DNA of 64,000 nucleotides from Oscillospiraceae bacterium (GTDB lineage Bacteria > Bacillota > Clostridia > Oscillospirales > CAG-272): positions 1 to 64,000 of the forward strand of contig SVTF01000002.1 in the NCBI GenBank assembly GCA_015063905.1, in the 5' to 3' direction. A program made the translations under genes and the position numbers. Positions 17,041-26,102 of this stretch are shown here, piece by piece; positions within the stretch are counted from its first letter, which is position 1; every line of letters begins with the position of its first letter. The notes under the pieces are model-generated. The model saw nothing but the letters and a program-made list of their open reading frames with translations. It was not told the DNA's origin and ran no database searches.

Positions 17041-17856
17041 TTATTTGCCGAGAGCTGCGAGTACTTTTTTTGTAATGTCGGCTACGAGATCGTCGCCAGC
17101 GGGAGCGCTTGAGTCGCAGTTGTGGGAATGATCCTTGCACTTGCAGTTAGCGGTACCCTGATTGGGGCAGGACTTGCATCCGGGATGCTTTCCGGGCAGC
17201 CCCATCTTTTTGCGGAGCTCCATAAGTCTTTCAAGCTCGTGGCAGGAGATCTCCTCGATGTTGGAGTTCTTGCCAACGCCTATCTGACGCGCATAAAGGT
17301 TGATCTTAGCGTTAAACTCAACCTCTTCCATAGTAAAGCAAGCGCGGGTAAGCGTGTTACCTACGGTAAGCGCTCCGTGATTCTTCAAAAGGAAAGCGTC
17401 GTGCTTTTGTATGTATGGCATGAGCGAATCGGGTATCTCCATGGTGGAGGGCATACCGTAATCGCACGTAGGAACGTGACCGATGGTAAGTATAGCCTCG
17501 GGGAGAATGTACTGATCAAGCTCTACGCCTGCTACCGTGAAAGCAGTTGCAATTGGAGGATGAGCGTGAACTACGGCGTTTACGTCGGGACGCTCCTGAT
17601 AAACTCTCATGTGCATCTTTATCTCAGAGGAGGGGTTGAGTCTTCCCTCGATCTTGTTGCCCTTGCCGTCAACCTTGATTATCATGTCGGGAGTCATATA
17701 GCCCTTGGATACACCTGTGGGGGTGCAGTAGAATTCGTTGGGGCCAACCTTTACTGAAATGTTACCGTCGTTTGCGGCAACAAAGCCGTGATCATAGATA
17801 CGCTTACCTATCTCACAGATTTCTTTTTTGATCTCAAAAGAAGAAGCCATTTTCAA
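17041..17856 (-). CDS. class II aldolase (fuculose/rhamnulose-1-phosphate aldolase type) with Cys-rich linker and C-terminal encapsulation-peptide-like helix
   Basis: IYDHGFVAANDGNISVKVG...AVVHAHPPIATAFTVAG...LLKNHGALTVG; C-term CKSCPNQGTANCKCKDHSHNCDSSAPAGDDLVADITKKVLAALGK. Confidence 0.93.
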   Translation of the reverse strand: MKMASSFEIKKEICEIGKRIYDHGFVAANDGNISVKVGPNEFYCTPTGVSKGYMTPDMIIKVDGKGNKIEGRLNPSSEIKMHMRVYQERPDVNAVVHAHPPIATAFTVAGVELDQYILPEAILTIGHVPTCDYGMPSTMEIPDSLMPYIQKHDAFLLKNHGALTVGNTLTRACFTMEEVEFNAKINLYARQIGVGKNSNIEEISCHELERLMELRKKMGLPGKHPGCKSCPNQGTANCKCKDHSHNCDSSAPAGDDLVADITKKVLAALGK

Positions 17857-17910
17857 AATCCTTTCGTTTATATATCGAGTTGTTTTTTTACAGTGTCAAA
17901 GACGGTGCGA

Positions 17911-19104
17911 TCACTTAACAAAGTCGTAGGTATCGGATGCGATCATGTATTCTTCATCGGTGGGAATAACCACAACCTTTACCTTGGAATCGGGAGCGCT
18001 TATTACGATGTTTTCTCCGCGAGGGCCGTTAAGGTTTGCGTTCTCGTCCATCTTGATTCCAAGATACTCCATTTTTTCACCGATGAGCTGACGTGTTTTT
18101 GCATCGTTCTCGCCAAGACCCGCGGTGAAGATGAGAACGTCGATGCCGTTCATTTCGGCGATGTAGGAACCGATTATCTTCTTTGCGTTGTGAACAAGGA
18201 TATCCATGGCAAGCTGAGCTCTTTCGTTGCCCTCGTTTGCCGCAGCCCATACGTAACGGGCATCGTTGGAAACGCCGGAAACACCGAGAAGACCGGACTT
18301 CTTGTTGAGCGCATTGTTGACTTCATCAACGGTCATGCCACTCTTTTCGCAAACGTACGCGATAATGGAGGGGTCAATAGTTCCGCAACGTGTACCCATA
18401 GGAAGACCCTCCTGGGGTGTAAAGCCCATGGATGTATCTATTGCCTTGCCGCAATCCACAGCGGTGATAGATGAGCCCGAGCCGATGTGGCAGGAAACTA
18501 TCTTTGTCTTGTTATAGTCGAGACCGAGGAACTCGCATGCCTTGGCGGAAACGTAACGGTGAGAAGTTCCGTGGAAGCCGTAGCGGCGAACACCGTACTT
18601 TTCGTACCACTCGTAGGGAAGGGCATATATATACGCTTTCTTGTCAAAATCAGCGTAGAAGGACGTGTCATATACTCCAACGTGGGGAACGTCGGGCATA
18701 ACAGCCATACAAGCGGATATACCCTTGAGCGCGGGAGGTCCGTGCAGAGGGTTGATGGGAATAAGTGCCTCGATGTATTTGATCTCATCTTCATTGAGTA
18801 TGCAGGACTTGTTCTTTTCGCCGCCGTGCACCACTCTGTGACCAACTGCGCCGATTTCGGAAACGGAGGAAATAACTCCAAATTCCTCGTCTGTGAGTAG
18901 CTTGAGAACGAGCGCTATAGCCTCGTTGTGTGTGGGCATGGGATAATCCGCCTCGTAGTTGGGCTTGCCGGGACGCTTATGTGTAATAGCGCCGGAAAGA
19001 CCGATCTTTTCACAAAGACCCTTTGCCAATACAGCTCCGGTTTCCATATCAAAAAGCTGATACTTTAAGGAGCTGCTTCCTGCATTGATGACCAAAATTT
19101 TCAT
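17911..19104 (-). CDS. ackA: acetate/propionate kinase
   Basis: MKILVINAGSSSLKYQLFDM; GHRVVHGGEK; DTSFYADFDKKAYIYALPYEWYEKYGVRRYGFHGTSH. Confidence 0.97.
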   Translation of the reverse strand: MKILVINAGSSSLKYQLFDMETGAVLAKGLCEKIGLSGAITHKRPGKPNYEADYPMPTHNEAIALVLKLLTDEEFGVISSVSEIGAVGHRVVHGGEKNKSCILNEDEIKYIEALIPINPLHGPPALKGISACMAVMPDVPHVGVYDTSFYADFDKKAYIYALPYEWYEKYGVRRYGFHGTSHRYVSAKACEFLGLDYNKTKIVSCHIGSGSSITAVDCGKAIDTSMGFTPQEGLPMGTRCGTIDPSIIAYVCEKSGMTVDEVNNALNKKSGLLGVSGVSNDARYVWAAANEGNERAQLAMDILVHNAKKIIGSYIAEMNGIDVLIFTAGLGENDAKTRQLIGEKMEYLGIKMDENANLNGPRGENIVISAPDSKVKVVVIPTDEEYMIASDTYDFVK

Positions 19105-19235
19105 TTTTTGCTTTTTCCTTTCTTGAGTCGGACTGTCTATGTCCGATGTCTTTTTTTGCGCGCATTTTCGTCCGATTTGCGCCTGTTTTCCGCTTGTGAC
19201 GGAGCGGCTGGGACAAAAAACACTTCTTCCTTTTC

Positions 19236-19264
19236 ATTATACCAAAAAACACGTCCTATTGCAA
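19236..19264 (-). promoter_or_regulatory. candidate sigma-A promoter of the BMC operon
   Basis: On the minus strand: TTGCAA-(17 nt)-TATAAT, about 130 nt upstream of ackA, the first gene. Confidence 0.55.
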
Positions 19265-19549
19265 GGGCTTTGGATAAATTTTACTTTAAGATTAAACACA
19301 CAAAACTGTAGAATTTGCACTAAATTGACGGTGCGCTGCGGGGGGCTGTTTATAAAAAAATGCCACTGACAAAAATATGTCAAACTTGTGTGATAATTAA
19401 TTAACAAACACACCCTAAATAAATACATTGTTGCCAATTAATTAAAGCTATTACAAATTTTTCCAATTGACGTTTCAGGGCGGCTTTTGCGCAAATTTCA
19501 GCCGATATGATCCGAGGCTTTTAGGAACAAAGAAAATTTGTCGGAGCTA

Positions 19550-19578
19550 TTGTAAAATTATGCAGAATTTGTTATAAT
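19550..19578 (+). promoter_or_regulatory. candidate promoter of nagA
   Basis: TTGTAA-(17 nt)-TATAAT upstream of the ATG at 19619. Confidence 0.55.
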
Positions 19579-19618
19579 AGTTATGTATGACTGGAAATGG
19601 CAGAAACGGAGGCTCAAA

Positions 19619-20767
19619 ATGAAGGTCTTGTTTGAAAATTGTAAAATATATAACAGTGTTGAAAAGGACTTTTACCGTGGCAGCCTTTGTGTTGCCGACG
19701 GACTGATATCATACGTGGGCGCGGATGATGGGATAAAGATCGAGTCGGGTACTGCCGTAGATCTTTGCGGCGCTTATCTTGTTCCCGGATTTATAGACGC
19801 TCACACGCACGGACGCGCGGGCGGTGATTTTGTCACTGCGGATGAAAAGCTTCTTTCACATATGATAGACTCTTACGTTGAGTCGGGTGTTACGGGTATA
19901 ATGGCAACGCTTGCCAGCGCTACGTTGGATGAGCTTTATTCCGCTATAGAAAGAATACGCGCGCTTGACGGCGCGAATGCAAGAGCCGTTTTGGGAATAC
20001 ATCTTGAGGGAAGGTATCTTAACCCAAGATACAGAGGAGCGCATGCGGAAAGGCTGCTGTCAGGTCTTGATTGTGCGGAGCTTGCCGAGATCATAAGCAA
20101 AATGAAGAACGTAGGTCACGCGCACGTAAGTGCGGCGCTCGAACTTGACGGTAACGGCGAGTTTACCAAAACTGCCGTAAATATGGGCGCAACTGTGGGA
20201 ATAGGACATACGGCGGCAACGTATGACGAGGCAATGACTGCGTTTTCTATGGGAGCGGGTTCTCTTACACATACGTTTAACGCAATGCCCCCCCTGCACC
20301 ACAGAGGCGGAGGAGTTATTGCCGCGGGAATGAATAACGACGCGGTCTTCTGCGAGCTTATAGCCGACGGATTTCACGTTTCTCCCGAAATGGTCAAGCT
20401 TTTGTATCGTGTCAAGGGAGATAGAGTGGTGCTTATAAGCGATTCTATGGAGGCAACGGGCTGTGCGGACGGAGAATACAGCATTGCGGGTCTTCCCGTA
20501 ACGGTAAAGGATGGAAAGGCAAGAACACACGAGGGGGCGATTGCGGGAAGCACGCTTTCGCTTATCGACGGAGTGAAGAATCTCGCATCCTTTGCCGAGA
20601 TACCGTTTGAAAAAGCCATCTATAACGCCACGGCTGCACCTGCTAAAATGCTTGGTCTGTATAACAGTATAGGCTCGCTTGACGTGGGAAAGCGGGCAAA
20701 TATGCTGGTGCTTGACAAAAATTTTGACGTTGTTCAAGTGATTCTTGACGGCGAAAGTATTAAGTAA
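19619..20767 (+). CDS. nagA: N-acetylglucosamine-6-phosphate deacetylase
   Basis: VPGFIDAHTHGRAGGDFV; GHTAATYDEA; THTFNAMPPLHHRGGG; LISDSMEATGCADG. Confidence 0.95.
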   Translation: MKVLFENCKIYNSVEKDFYRGSLCVADGLISYVGADDGIKIESGTAVDLCGAYLVPGFIDAHTHGRAGGDFVTADEKLLSHMIDSYVESGVTGIMATLASATLDELYSAIERIRALDGANARAVLGIHLEGRYLNPRYRGAHAERLLSGLDCAELAEIISKMKNVGHAHVSAALELDGNGEFTKTAVNMGATVGIGHTAATYDEAMTAFSMGAGSLTHTFNAMPPLHHRGGGVIAAGMNNDAVFCELIADGFHVSPEMVKLLYRVKGDRVVLISDSMEATGCADGEYSIAGLPVTVKDGKARTHEGAIAGSTLSLIDGVKNLASFAEIPFEKAIYNATAAPAKMLGLYNSIGSLDVGKRANMLVLDKNFDVVQVILDGESIK

Positions 20768-20834
20768 AAAATAATTTTAGATAAACCAAAAAAGAAAGGC
20801 ATGCTGCCCATTCGCAGCGTGTAAGGTGACAAGG

Positions 20835-22811
20835 ATGTCAACAAGAGAGAAATTTTACATTACAACGGCGATAGCGTACGCAAGCCGCAAGCCTCATTTC
20901 GGCAATACCTACGAGGTCATCGCGACCGACGCAGTAGCGCGCTATAAGAGAGCCAGAGGCTACGACGTATTCTTTTGCACGGGTACGGACGAGCACGGTC
21001 AGAAGATCGAGAACCTCGCATCTGAGGCGGGAATCACGCCCAAGCAGTACGTAGACAACGTTGCCGGCGAGATCCGCGGTGTCTGGGATAAGATGAATAC
21101 AAGCTACGATTATTTTATCCGCACAACTGACGATTATCACGAGGCGGCTGTTGCCAAGATATTTGAAAAGTTCTATAATCAGGGCGATATATACAAAAGC
21201 ACCTACGAGGGCTGGTACTGCACGCCCTGCGAGTCCTTCTTTACCGAGACTCAGGCAGAGGGCGGCAAATGCCCCGACTGCGGACGTCCCGTACAGAAGG
21301 CAAGCGAGGAGGCTTACTTCTTTAAGATGAGTAAGTACGCCGACAGACTTATGGATCACATCGAAAAGAACCCCTCCTTTATTTGCCCCGAGTCCAGAAA
21401 GAAGGAAATGATAAACAATTTCTTAAAGGCGGGCCTTCAGGACCTTTGCGTATCGCGCACGTCGTTCAAGTGGGGAATACCCGTGACCTTTGACCCAAAG
21501 CACGTAACTTACGTATGGCTTGACGCGCTCACCAACTATATTACCGCCATCGGCTACGACCCCGACAAGAGCTTTGAGGAGCAGAGCGAGCATTTCAAGA
21601 AGTATTGGCCCTGCGATATCCACGTTATCGGTAAGGATATCCTTCGCTTCCATACGATCTATTGGCCCATCTTCCTCATGGCGCTCGATATTCCGTTGCC
21701 CAAGCAGATATTCGGTCATCCTTGGTTCAATTTCGGACAGGACAAGATGTCAAAGTCGCGCGGAAACGTTATCTATGCGGACGAGCTTGCAGAGCGTTTC
21801 TCGGTTGACGGCGTAAGATACTACGCGCTTGCCGAGATGCCCTACGCATCCGACGGAAGCATCACGTACGAATCTGTTATCAAGAGATACAACACCGACC
21901 TTGTAAATAACCTCGGAAACCTTGTTAAGCGTACGCTTGACATGCAGAAGAAGTATTTTGACAAGGAGATAATGGCTCCCGTGGCAAAGGAGGAGCTTGA
22001 CGGTGAGCTTGTATCGGCTTGCGTTAAGGCTTACGATGGCGTTATTAAGAACATGGACGAGCTTCGCATCGCCGATGCGCTTGAGTGTATTTTCGAGATG
22101 CTCTCGCGCGCGAATAAATATATAGATGAAACAACGCCCTGGACGCTGGCAAAGGACGAAAGCAAGAGAGAAAGACTCGGCACCGTGCTTTATAATCTTT
22201 TAGAGGCTATAAGATGGGGAGCTGTAATGCTCACACCATTTATTCCCGCAACGGCAGAGGAGATCCTCGCAACCATCGGCACGGACAAGGTGGATTACGA
22301 TACCATCGGTACTGCCGATAAATTCGGCGGCATGAACACAGGTACGCTCGTTGGAGATTCCCGCGTAATGTTTGCCCGCGTTGACGAGGCAAAGATGCTT
22401 TCTGAGCTTGAAGCCGAGATGGAAGCAAAGAGAGCCGCGGCTGAGGCGGCAGAGAAGGCAAATGCCATCCCCGAAAAGCCCGAGGGCTGCGCCCTTATCG
22501 GCATCGAGGACTTTATGGGCGTTGAGCTTCGCACCGCAAAGATACTTGAGTGCGAAAAGGTGCCCAAGGCAAAGAAGCTCTTAAAGCTCAAAATAGACCT
22601 CGGTTACGAGCAAAGACAGGTTGTTTCGGGTATCGCCAAATGGTATCAGCCCGAGGACCTTATCGGCAAAAAAATAATAGTTGTAGCAAACCTAAAGCCC
22701 GCAACGCTCTGCGGTATCGAATCCAATGGAATGATACTCGCATCGGGTGAGGAGACAGTCCGCGTCGTGTTCCTCGACAAAGACACACCCCTCGGCGAAA
22801 GAGTGAGATAA
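20835..22811 (+). CDS. metG: methionyl-tRNA synthetase
   Basis: YITTAIAYASRKPHFGNTYE; GTDEHGQKIE; KMSKSRGNV; C-terminal EMAP-like tRNA-binding domain. Confidence 0.97.
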   Translation: MSTREKFYITTAIAYASRKPHFGNTYEVIATDAVARYKRARGYDVFFCTGTDEHGQKIENLASEAGITPKQYVDNVAGEIRGVWDKMNTSYDYFIRTTDDYHEAAVAKIFEKFYNQGDIYKSTYEGWYCTPCESFFTETQAEGGKCPDCGRPVQKASEEAYFFKMSKYADRLMDHIEKNPSFICPESRKKEMINNFLKAGLQDLCVSRTSFKWGIPVTFDPKHVTYVWLDALTNYITAIGYDPDKSFEEQSEHFKKYWPCDIHVIGKDILRFHTIYWPIFLMALDIPLPKQIFGHPWFNFGQDKMSKSRGNVIYADELAERFSVDGVRYYALAEMPYASDGSITYESVIKRYNTDLVNNLGNLVKRTLDMQKKYFDKEIMAPVAKEELDGELVSACVKAYDGVIKNMDELRIADALECIFEMLSRANKYIDETTPWTLAKDESKRERLGTVLYNLLEAIRWGAVMLTPFIPATAEEILATIGTDKVDYDTIGTADKFGGMNTGTLVGDSRVMFARVDEAKMLSELEAEMEAKRAAAEAAEKANAIPEKPEGCALIGIEDFMGVELRTAKILECEKVPKAKKLLKLKIDLGYEQRQVVSGIAKWYQPEDLIGKKIIVVANLKPATLCGIESNGMILASGEETVRVVFLDKDTPLGERVR

Positions 22812-22824
22812 GCGGGAGAGCGAA

Positions 22825-22882
22825 TGCAGGGGGGAGAGGAAAACTTTTTCAAAGACAAAAAGCTTTTCCTCTCCCCCCTGCA
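22825..22882. terminator. long hairpin downstream of metG
   Basis: tgcaggggggagaggaaaa(c)ttttt ... aaaaag(c)ttttcctctcccccctgca; 19-bp perfect stem plus extension. Confidence 0.7.
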
Positions 22883-23027
22883 CCCCCCTCACCTTTCAAA
22901 AGTCTTGAATCAGTGGAAGGGGATTTTTATAAAATTTTCAAAAAACTTGTAACCAAATCAAAAAAACGTCGACGTATTAGGTGAAGCCCGAAATACACGA
23001 CAAAGAATCTTCAGAAAGGAAAGTGCT

Positions 23028-23579
23028 ATGGACGACTCAAGGATAGTTGACCTGTATTGGGCGCGAGATGAGCGAGCAATATCCGAATCGGACAAAAAAT
23101 ACGGCAGGATGCTAAATTCGCTGTCATATTCCTTGCTGTCCTCGCGAGAGGATGCCGAAGAATGTGTCAACGACACTTATCTTGACGCATGGGGCGCTAT
23201 GCCTACAGCTCGCCCTGAGTTTTTAGGAGCTTTTCTTTCAAAGATCACAAGACGCATATCAATTGACCGTTTTCGCGAGCGGCATCGAGAAAAGCGCGGA
23301 GGCATTGACAACCTGGCGGCGGAGCTTTCCGACTGCATTCCTACCTTGGATGATCCCGAAAGAGAGTATGACAGTCAGCGCCTGCGTGATGAGATCAACA
23401 CTTTTATTAAAGAGCAGCCAAAGGAAAGGAGAGTAATGTTTATCTTGCGTTACTTTTATTCCAAATCGGTTGACGAAATAGCGTTTCAGATGGGACTTGG
23501 AGTGTCCAACGTAAAGACCACCTTGTTCAGACTTCGTCATCAGCTTAAAAACAGATTGGAGGAAAAGGAGCTTTTATGA
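23028..23579 (+). CDS. ECF-type RNA polymerase sigma-70 factor
   Basis: LSSREDAEECVNDTYLDAWGAMP...RISIDRFRERHREKR...DEIAFQMGLGVSNVKTTLFRLRHQLK. Confidence 0.92.
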   Translation: MDDSRIVDLYWARDERAISESDKKYGRMLNSLSYSLLSSREDAEECVNDTYLDAWGAMPTARPEFLGAFLSKITRRISIDRFRERHREKRGGIDNLAAELSDCIPTLDDPEREYDSQRLRDEINTFIKEQPKERRVMFILRYFYSKSVDEIAFQMGLGVSNVKTTLFRLRHQLKNRLEEKELL

Positions 23580-24166
23580 ACAATAAAAACGAAAAAACAG
23601 AAAAGCTTTTTTCAGCAATCGGTGAGATAGATGACGAGCTGCTTTACGAGGCACAGACCTACAGAAAAAAGCGCAAAATAGGCCATTTGGGAGTTTTGGC
23701 GGCGTGCTTGGCGCTTGTATTCGTAATAGCGATAGCGCTTCCGCTGATCAACCGACTTGACGGCTTGAATAAGGGCGATGGATCTGTGTCACACAAGGGG
23801 CTTGACGACGTACTGCTTGACTGTAGAGAAGGCGACTACAAAAAGTATTCTTCTTTCGATGAGCTTTCGTACATTGGCGAGGCTAAGCTTGTTTGGCAGT
23901 ATGCCGATAGCGAGGAGATTTACGTTCTCACAATAAGCGACGATCAGCTTTCAAGAATTGAAAGCAACATGGGTAAAGGCAAAATGACGGGTGAGCGATC
24001 TCCCGAGCTTTATTGCAAGATCTGGGTCCTTGACGGACAGGGTAACGTCAAAACCCCCTACCTTGAGAGCAACGCGGGCAACGTAGGATGTCAGATATTC
24101 GACTATGATGCGGAGATAATTCCCGATGAGTCGATGGTTGAGTGTATTTCGGACATAATGAACTGA
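23576..24166 (+). CDS. single-pass membrane protein, putative anti-sigma factor
   Basis: Start overlaps the sigma gene stop; one TM segment LGVLAACLALVFVIAIALPLI. Confidence 0.65.
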   Translation: MNNKNEKTEKLFSAIGEIDDELLYEAQTYRKKRKIGHLGVLAACLALVFVIAIALPLINRLDGLNKGDGSVSHKGLDDVLLDCREGDYKKYSSFDELSYIGEAKLVWQYADSEEIYVLTISDDQLSRIESNMGKGKMTGERSPELYCKIWVLDGQGNVKTPYLESNAGNVGCQIFDYDAEIIPDESMVECISDIMN

Positions 24167-24189
24167 ATTTTTTAAATTTGGAGGTAGTT

Positions 24190-25962
24190 ATGAAAAGAAT
24201 GAACGTATTTTCAAAAATAGTCGCATTTATACTTGCTGTGATTATGGTTATGAGCTTTGCGGCTTGCAATTCTTCTAAGGATTCTGCCGTTGGAGATGAC
24301 GGTCAGAAGGATAATATGAATGGCGGCGTTTCAATGGAAAACTCGCCTAATCTCGATTTTTCATCCGGGAATCCTAATAAAAACGATTCCAATAGCATGA
24401 ATTCTCCGTCGACCAAGCCAAACGATGGCGCACCGTCCGATCCCAACGCTCCGTCGGACGAGGATGAGGGGGGTGTGTCAGTTGAAGGAGATCTCCCCGA
24501 TTCTGATATAACTAATGAAGAATTTATTGAGTCCGAGACGGAATTTATAAGCGGTGGCAACCTTTCCTCCGAGCAAGTGACGGAGGAGGATAGTGGGGAA
24601 GATATAGATAAGCTCCCGTCCGATTACGAGGACCTTTTGAAAAATTCCTTTACTTTTGTAAGAGATCAAGCATTTTCCACGTTTTCTTCCGATGTTGACA
24701 CGGCATCGTACACGTATTTCCGCAAGCTTGTGTCCGCGGGTTACTCTTTTGATAACCTACGCAATAGCGGAGGCAACTTCAGAATAGAGGAATTCATAAA
24801 TTACTTCAGATATGATGTAGATCAACCCAAGGAGGGAGAACTGTTTGGTGTTAAAACCGAGCTTGTTCCTTGTCCGTGGAATGACGAGACGATGTTGTTC
24901 CGCGTAACGCTTCAGGCAGAAAACGCAAAGCCTACCGAGGGAAATAACCTTGTGTTCCTTATAGACGTATCGGGATCTATGTCCGGAGCAGATAAGCTTC
25001 CTTTGTTGAAAAAAGCATTCTCATACCTTGTCGGCAATCTTGGTGCCAACGATACTGTGTCCATCGTGACCTATTCGGGACGCGAGGAGGTCGTGCTCGA
25101 GGGTTGCAACGGTCTTGAGAGCGACAAGATAATGAATGCGATCAACGGTCTTGTAGCATCGGGTTCAACAAACGGCGAAGCGGGACTTACTATGGCATAC
25201 AGACTTGCGGAGAAATACTTCATAGAGGGCGGCAACAACCGTATAATCATGGCGTCGGACGGAGATCTCAACGTTGGAATATCCTCGGAGTCTGAGCTTA
25301 CGAAGTATATTGAGGAAAAGAGAGATCAGGGCGTATATCTTTCTGTTCTCGGATTTGGAACGGGCAATTACCATGATGCCAATATGGAGGCGCTTGCCGA
25401 CAACGGAAACGGTGTTTATTACTATATCGACGGTGAGAGTGAGGCTGAAAAGGTGTTCGGAACAGATCTCGCGAGCACTATGTACACCGTGGCTAACGAC
25501 GTAAAGCTTCAGGTGGAGTTTGATCCTGATATGGTGCAAGCGTACAGACTCATAGGCTACGATAACCGTATTCTTGACAAAGAGGATTTTGAAAACGATG
25601 CCAAGGACGCGGGCGACGTTGGTGCATCACACCAGGTAACGGTTGTATACGAGATCAAGCCTATCTTTAAGAGCGGCCCTGTTAAGACAACTATGATGAC
25701 TCTACGCGTAAGATACAAAAATCCTGGCGAGAGCCTCAGCCTGCTTAACGAATACGCGATAGGACCGGAAATAAGCCAAGCAAGCAATGATATGCGATTC
25801 ATAACCGCGGTCATTGAAACGGCGGCACTGCTTCGCAACCGCGATTACAACGGCACCGTAACGCTGGCAAGCATACTCGGAGAGCTTGATCAGATCGAGC
25901 TTAATGATAGCTACAAGGCGGAATTTTGCGATATGATAAGAACGCTCTATTCAAGAGGCTAG
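24190..25962 (+). CDS. vWA-domain lipoprotein (YfbK-like)
   Basis: Lipobox VMSFAACNSS; VFLIDVSGSMSGADKLPLLK (MIDAS DxSxS); YSGREEVVLEGC. Confidence 0.9.
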   Translation: MKRMNVFSKIVAFILAVIMVMSFAACNSSKDSAVGDDGQKDNMNGGVSMENSPNLDFSSGNPNKNDSNSMNSPSTKPNDGAPSDPNAPSDEDEGGVSVEGDLPDSDITNEEFIESETEFISGGNLSSEQVTEEDSGEDIDKLPSDYEDLLKNSFTFVRDQAFSTFSSDVDTASYTYFRKLVSAGYSFDNLRNSGGNFRIEEFINYFRYDVDQPKEGELFGVKTELVPCPWNDETMLFRVTLQAENAKPTEGNNLVFLIDVSGSMSGADKLPLLKKAFSYLVGNLGANDTVSIVTYSGREEVVLEGCNGLESDKIMNAINGLVASGSTNGEAGLTMAYRLAEKYFIEGGNNRIIMASDGDLNVGISSESELTKYIEEKRDQGVYLSVLGFGTGNYHDANMEALADNGNGVYYYIDGESEAEKVFGTDLASTMYTVANDVKLQVEFDPDMVQAYRLIGYDNRILDKEDFENDAKDAGDVGASHQVTVVYEIKPIFKSGPVKTTMMTLRVRYKNPGESLSLLNEYAIGPEISQASNDMRFITAVIETAALLRNRDYNGTVTLASILGELDQIELNDSYKAEFCDMIRTLYSRG

Positions 25963-25986
25963 CTCGATTATTGATATAAAGTCTAA

Positions 25987-26016
25987 AGGGGAGTCTACGG
26001 ACTCCCCCTTGCTTTT
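25987..26016 (+). terminator. terminator
   Basis: aggggagtc-tac-ggactcccccttgcttttt. Confidence 0.7.
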
Positions 26017-26102
26017 TGCAATGTGGAATTAACAGTATATTCACAATTTGGGCTTTTGCGCGTGGTAAAATGAACATATAAATTGTGATCGGGAGATTTT
26101 AT

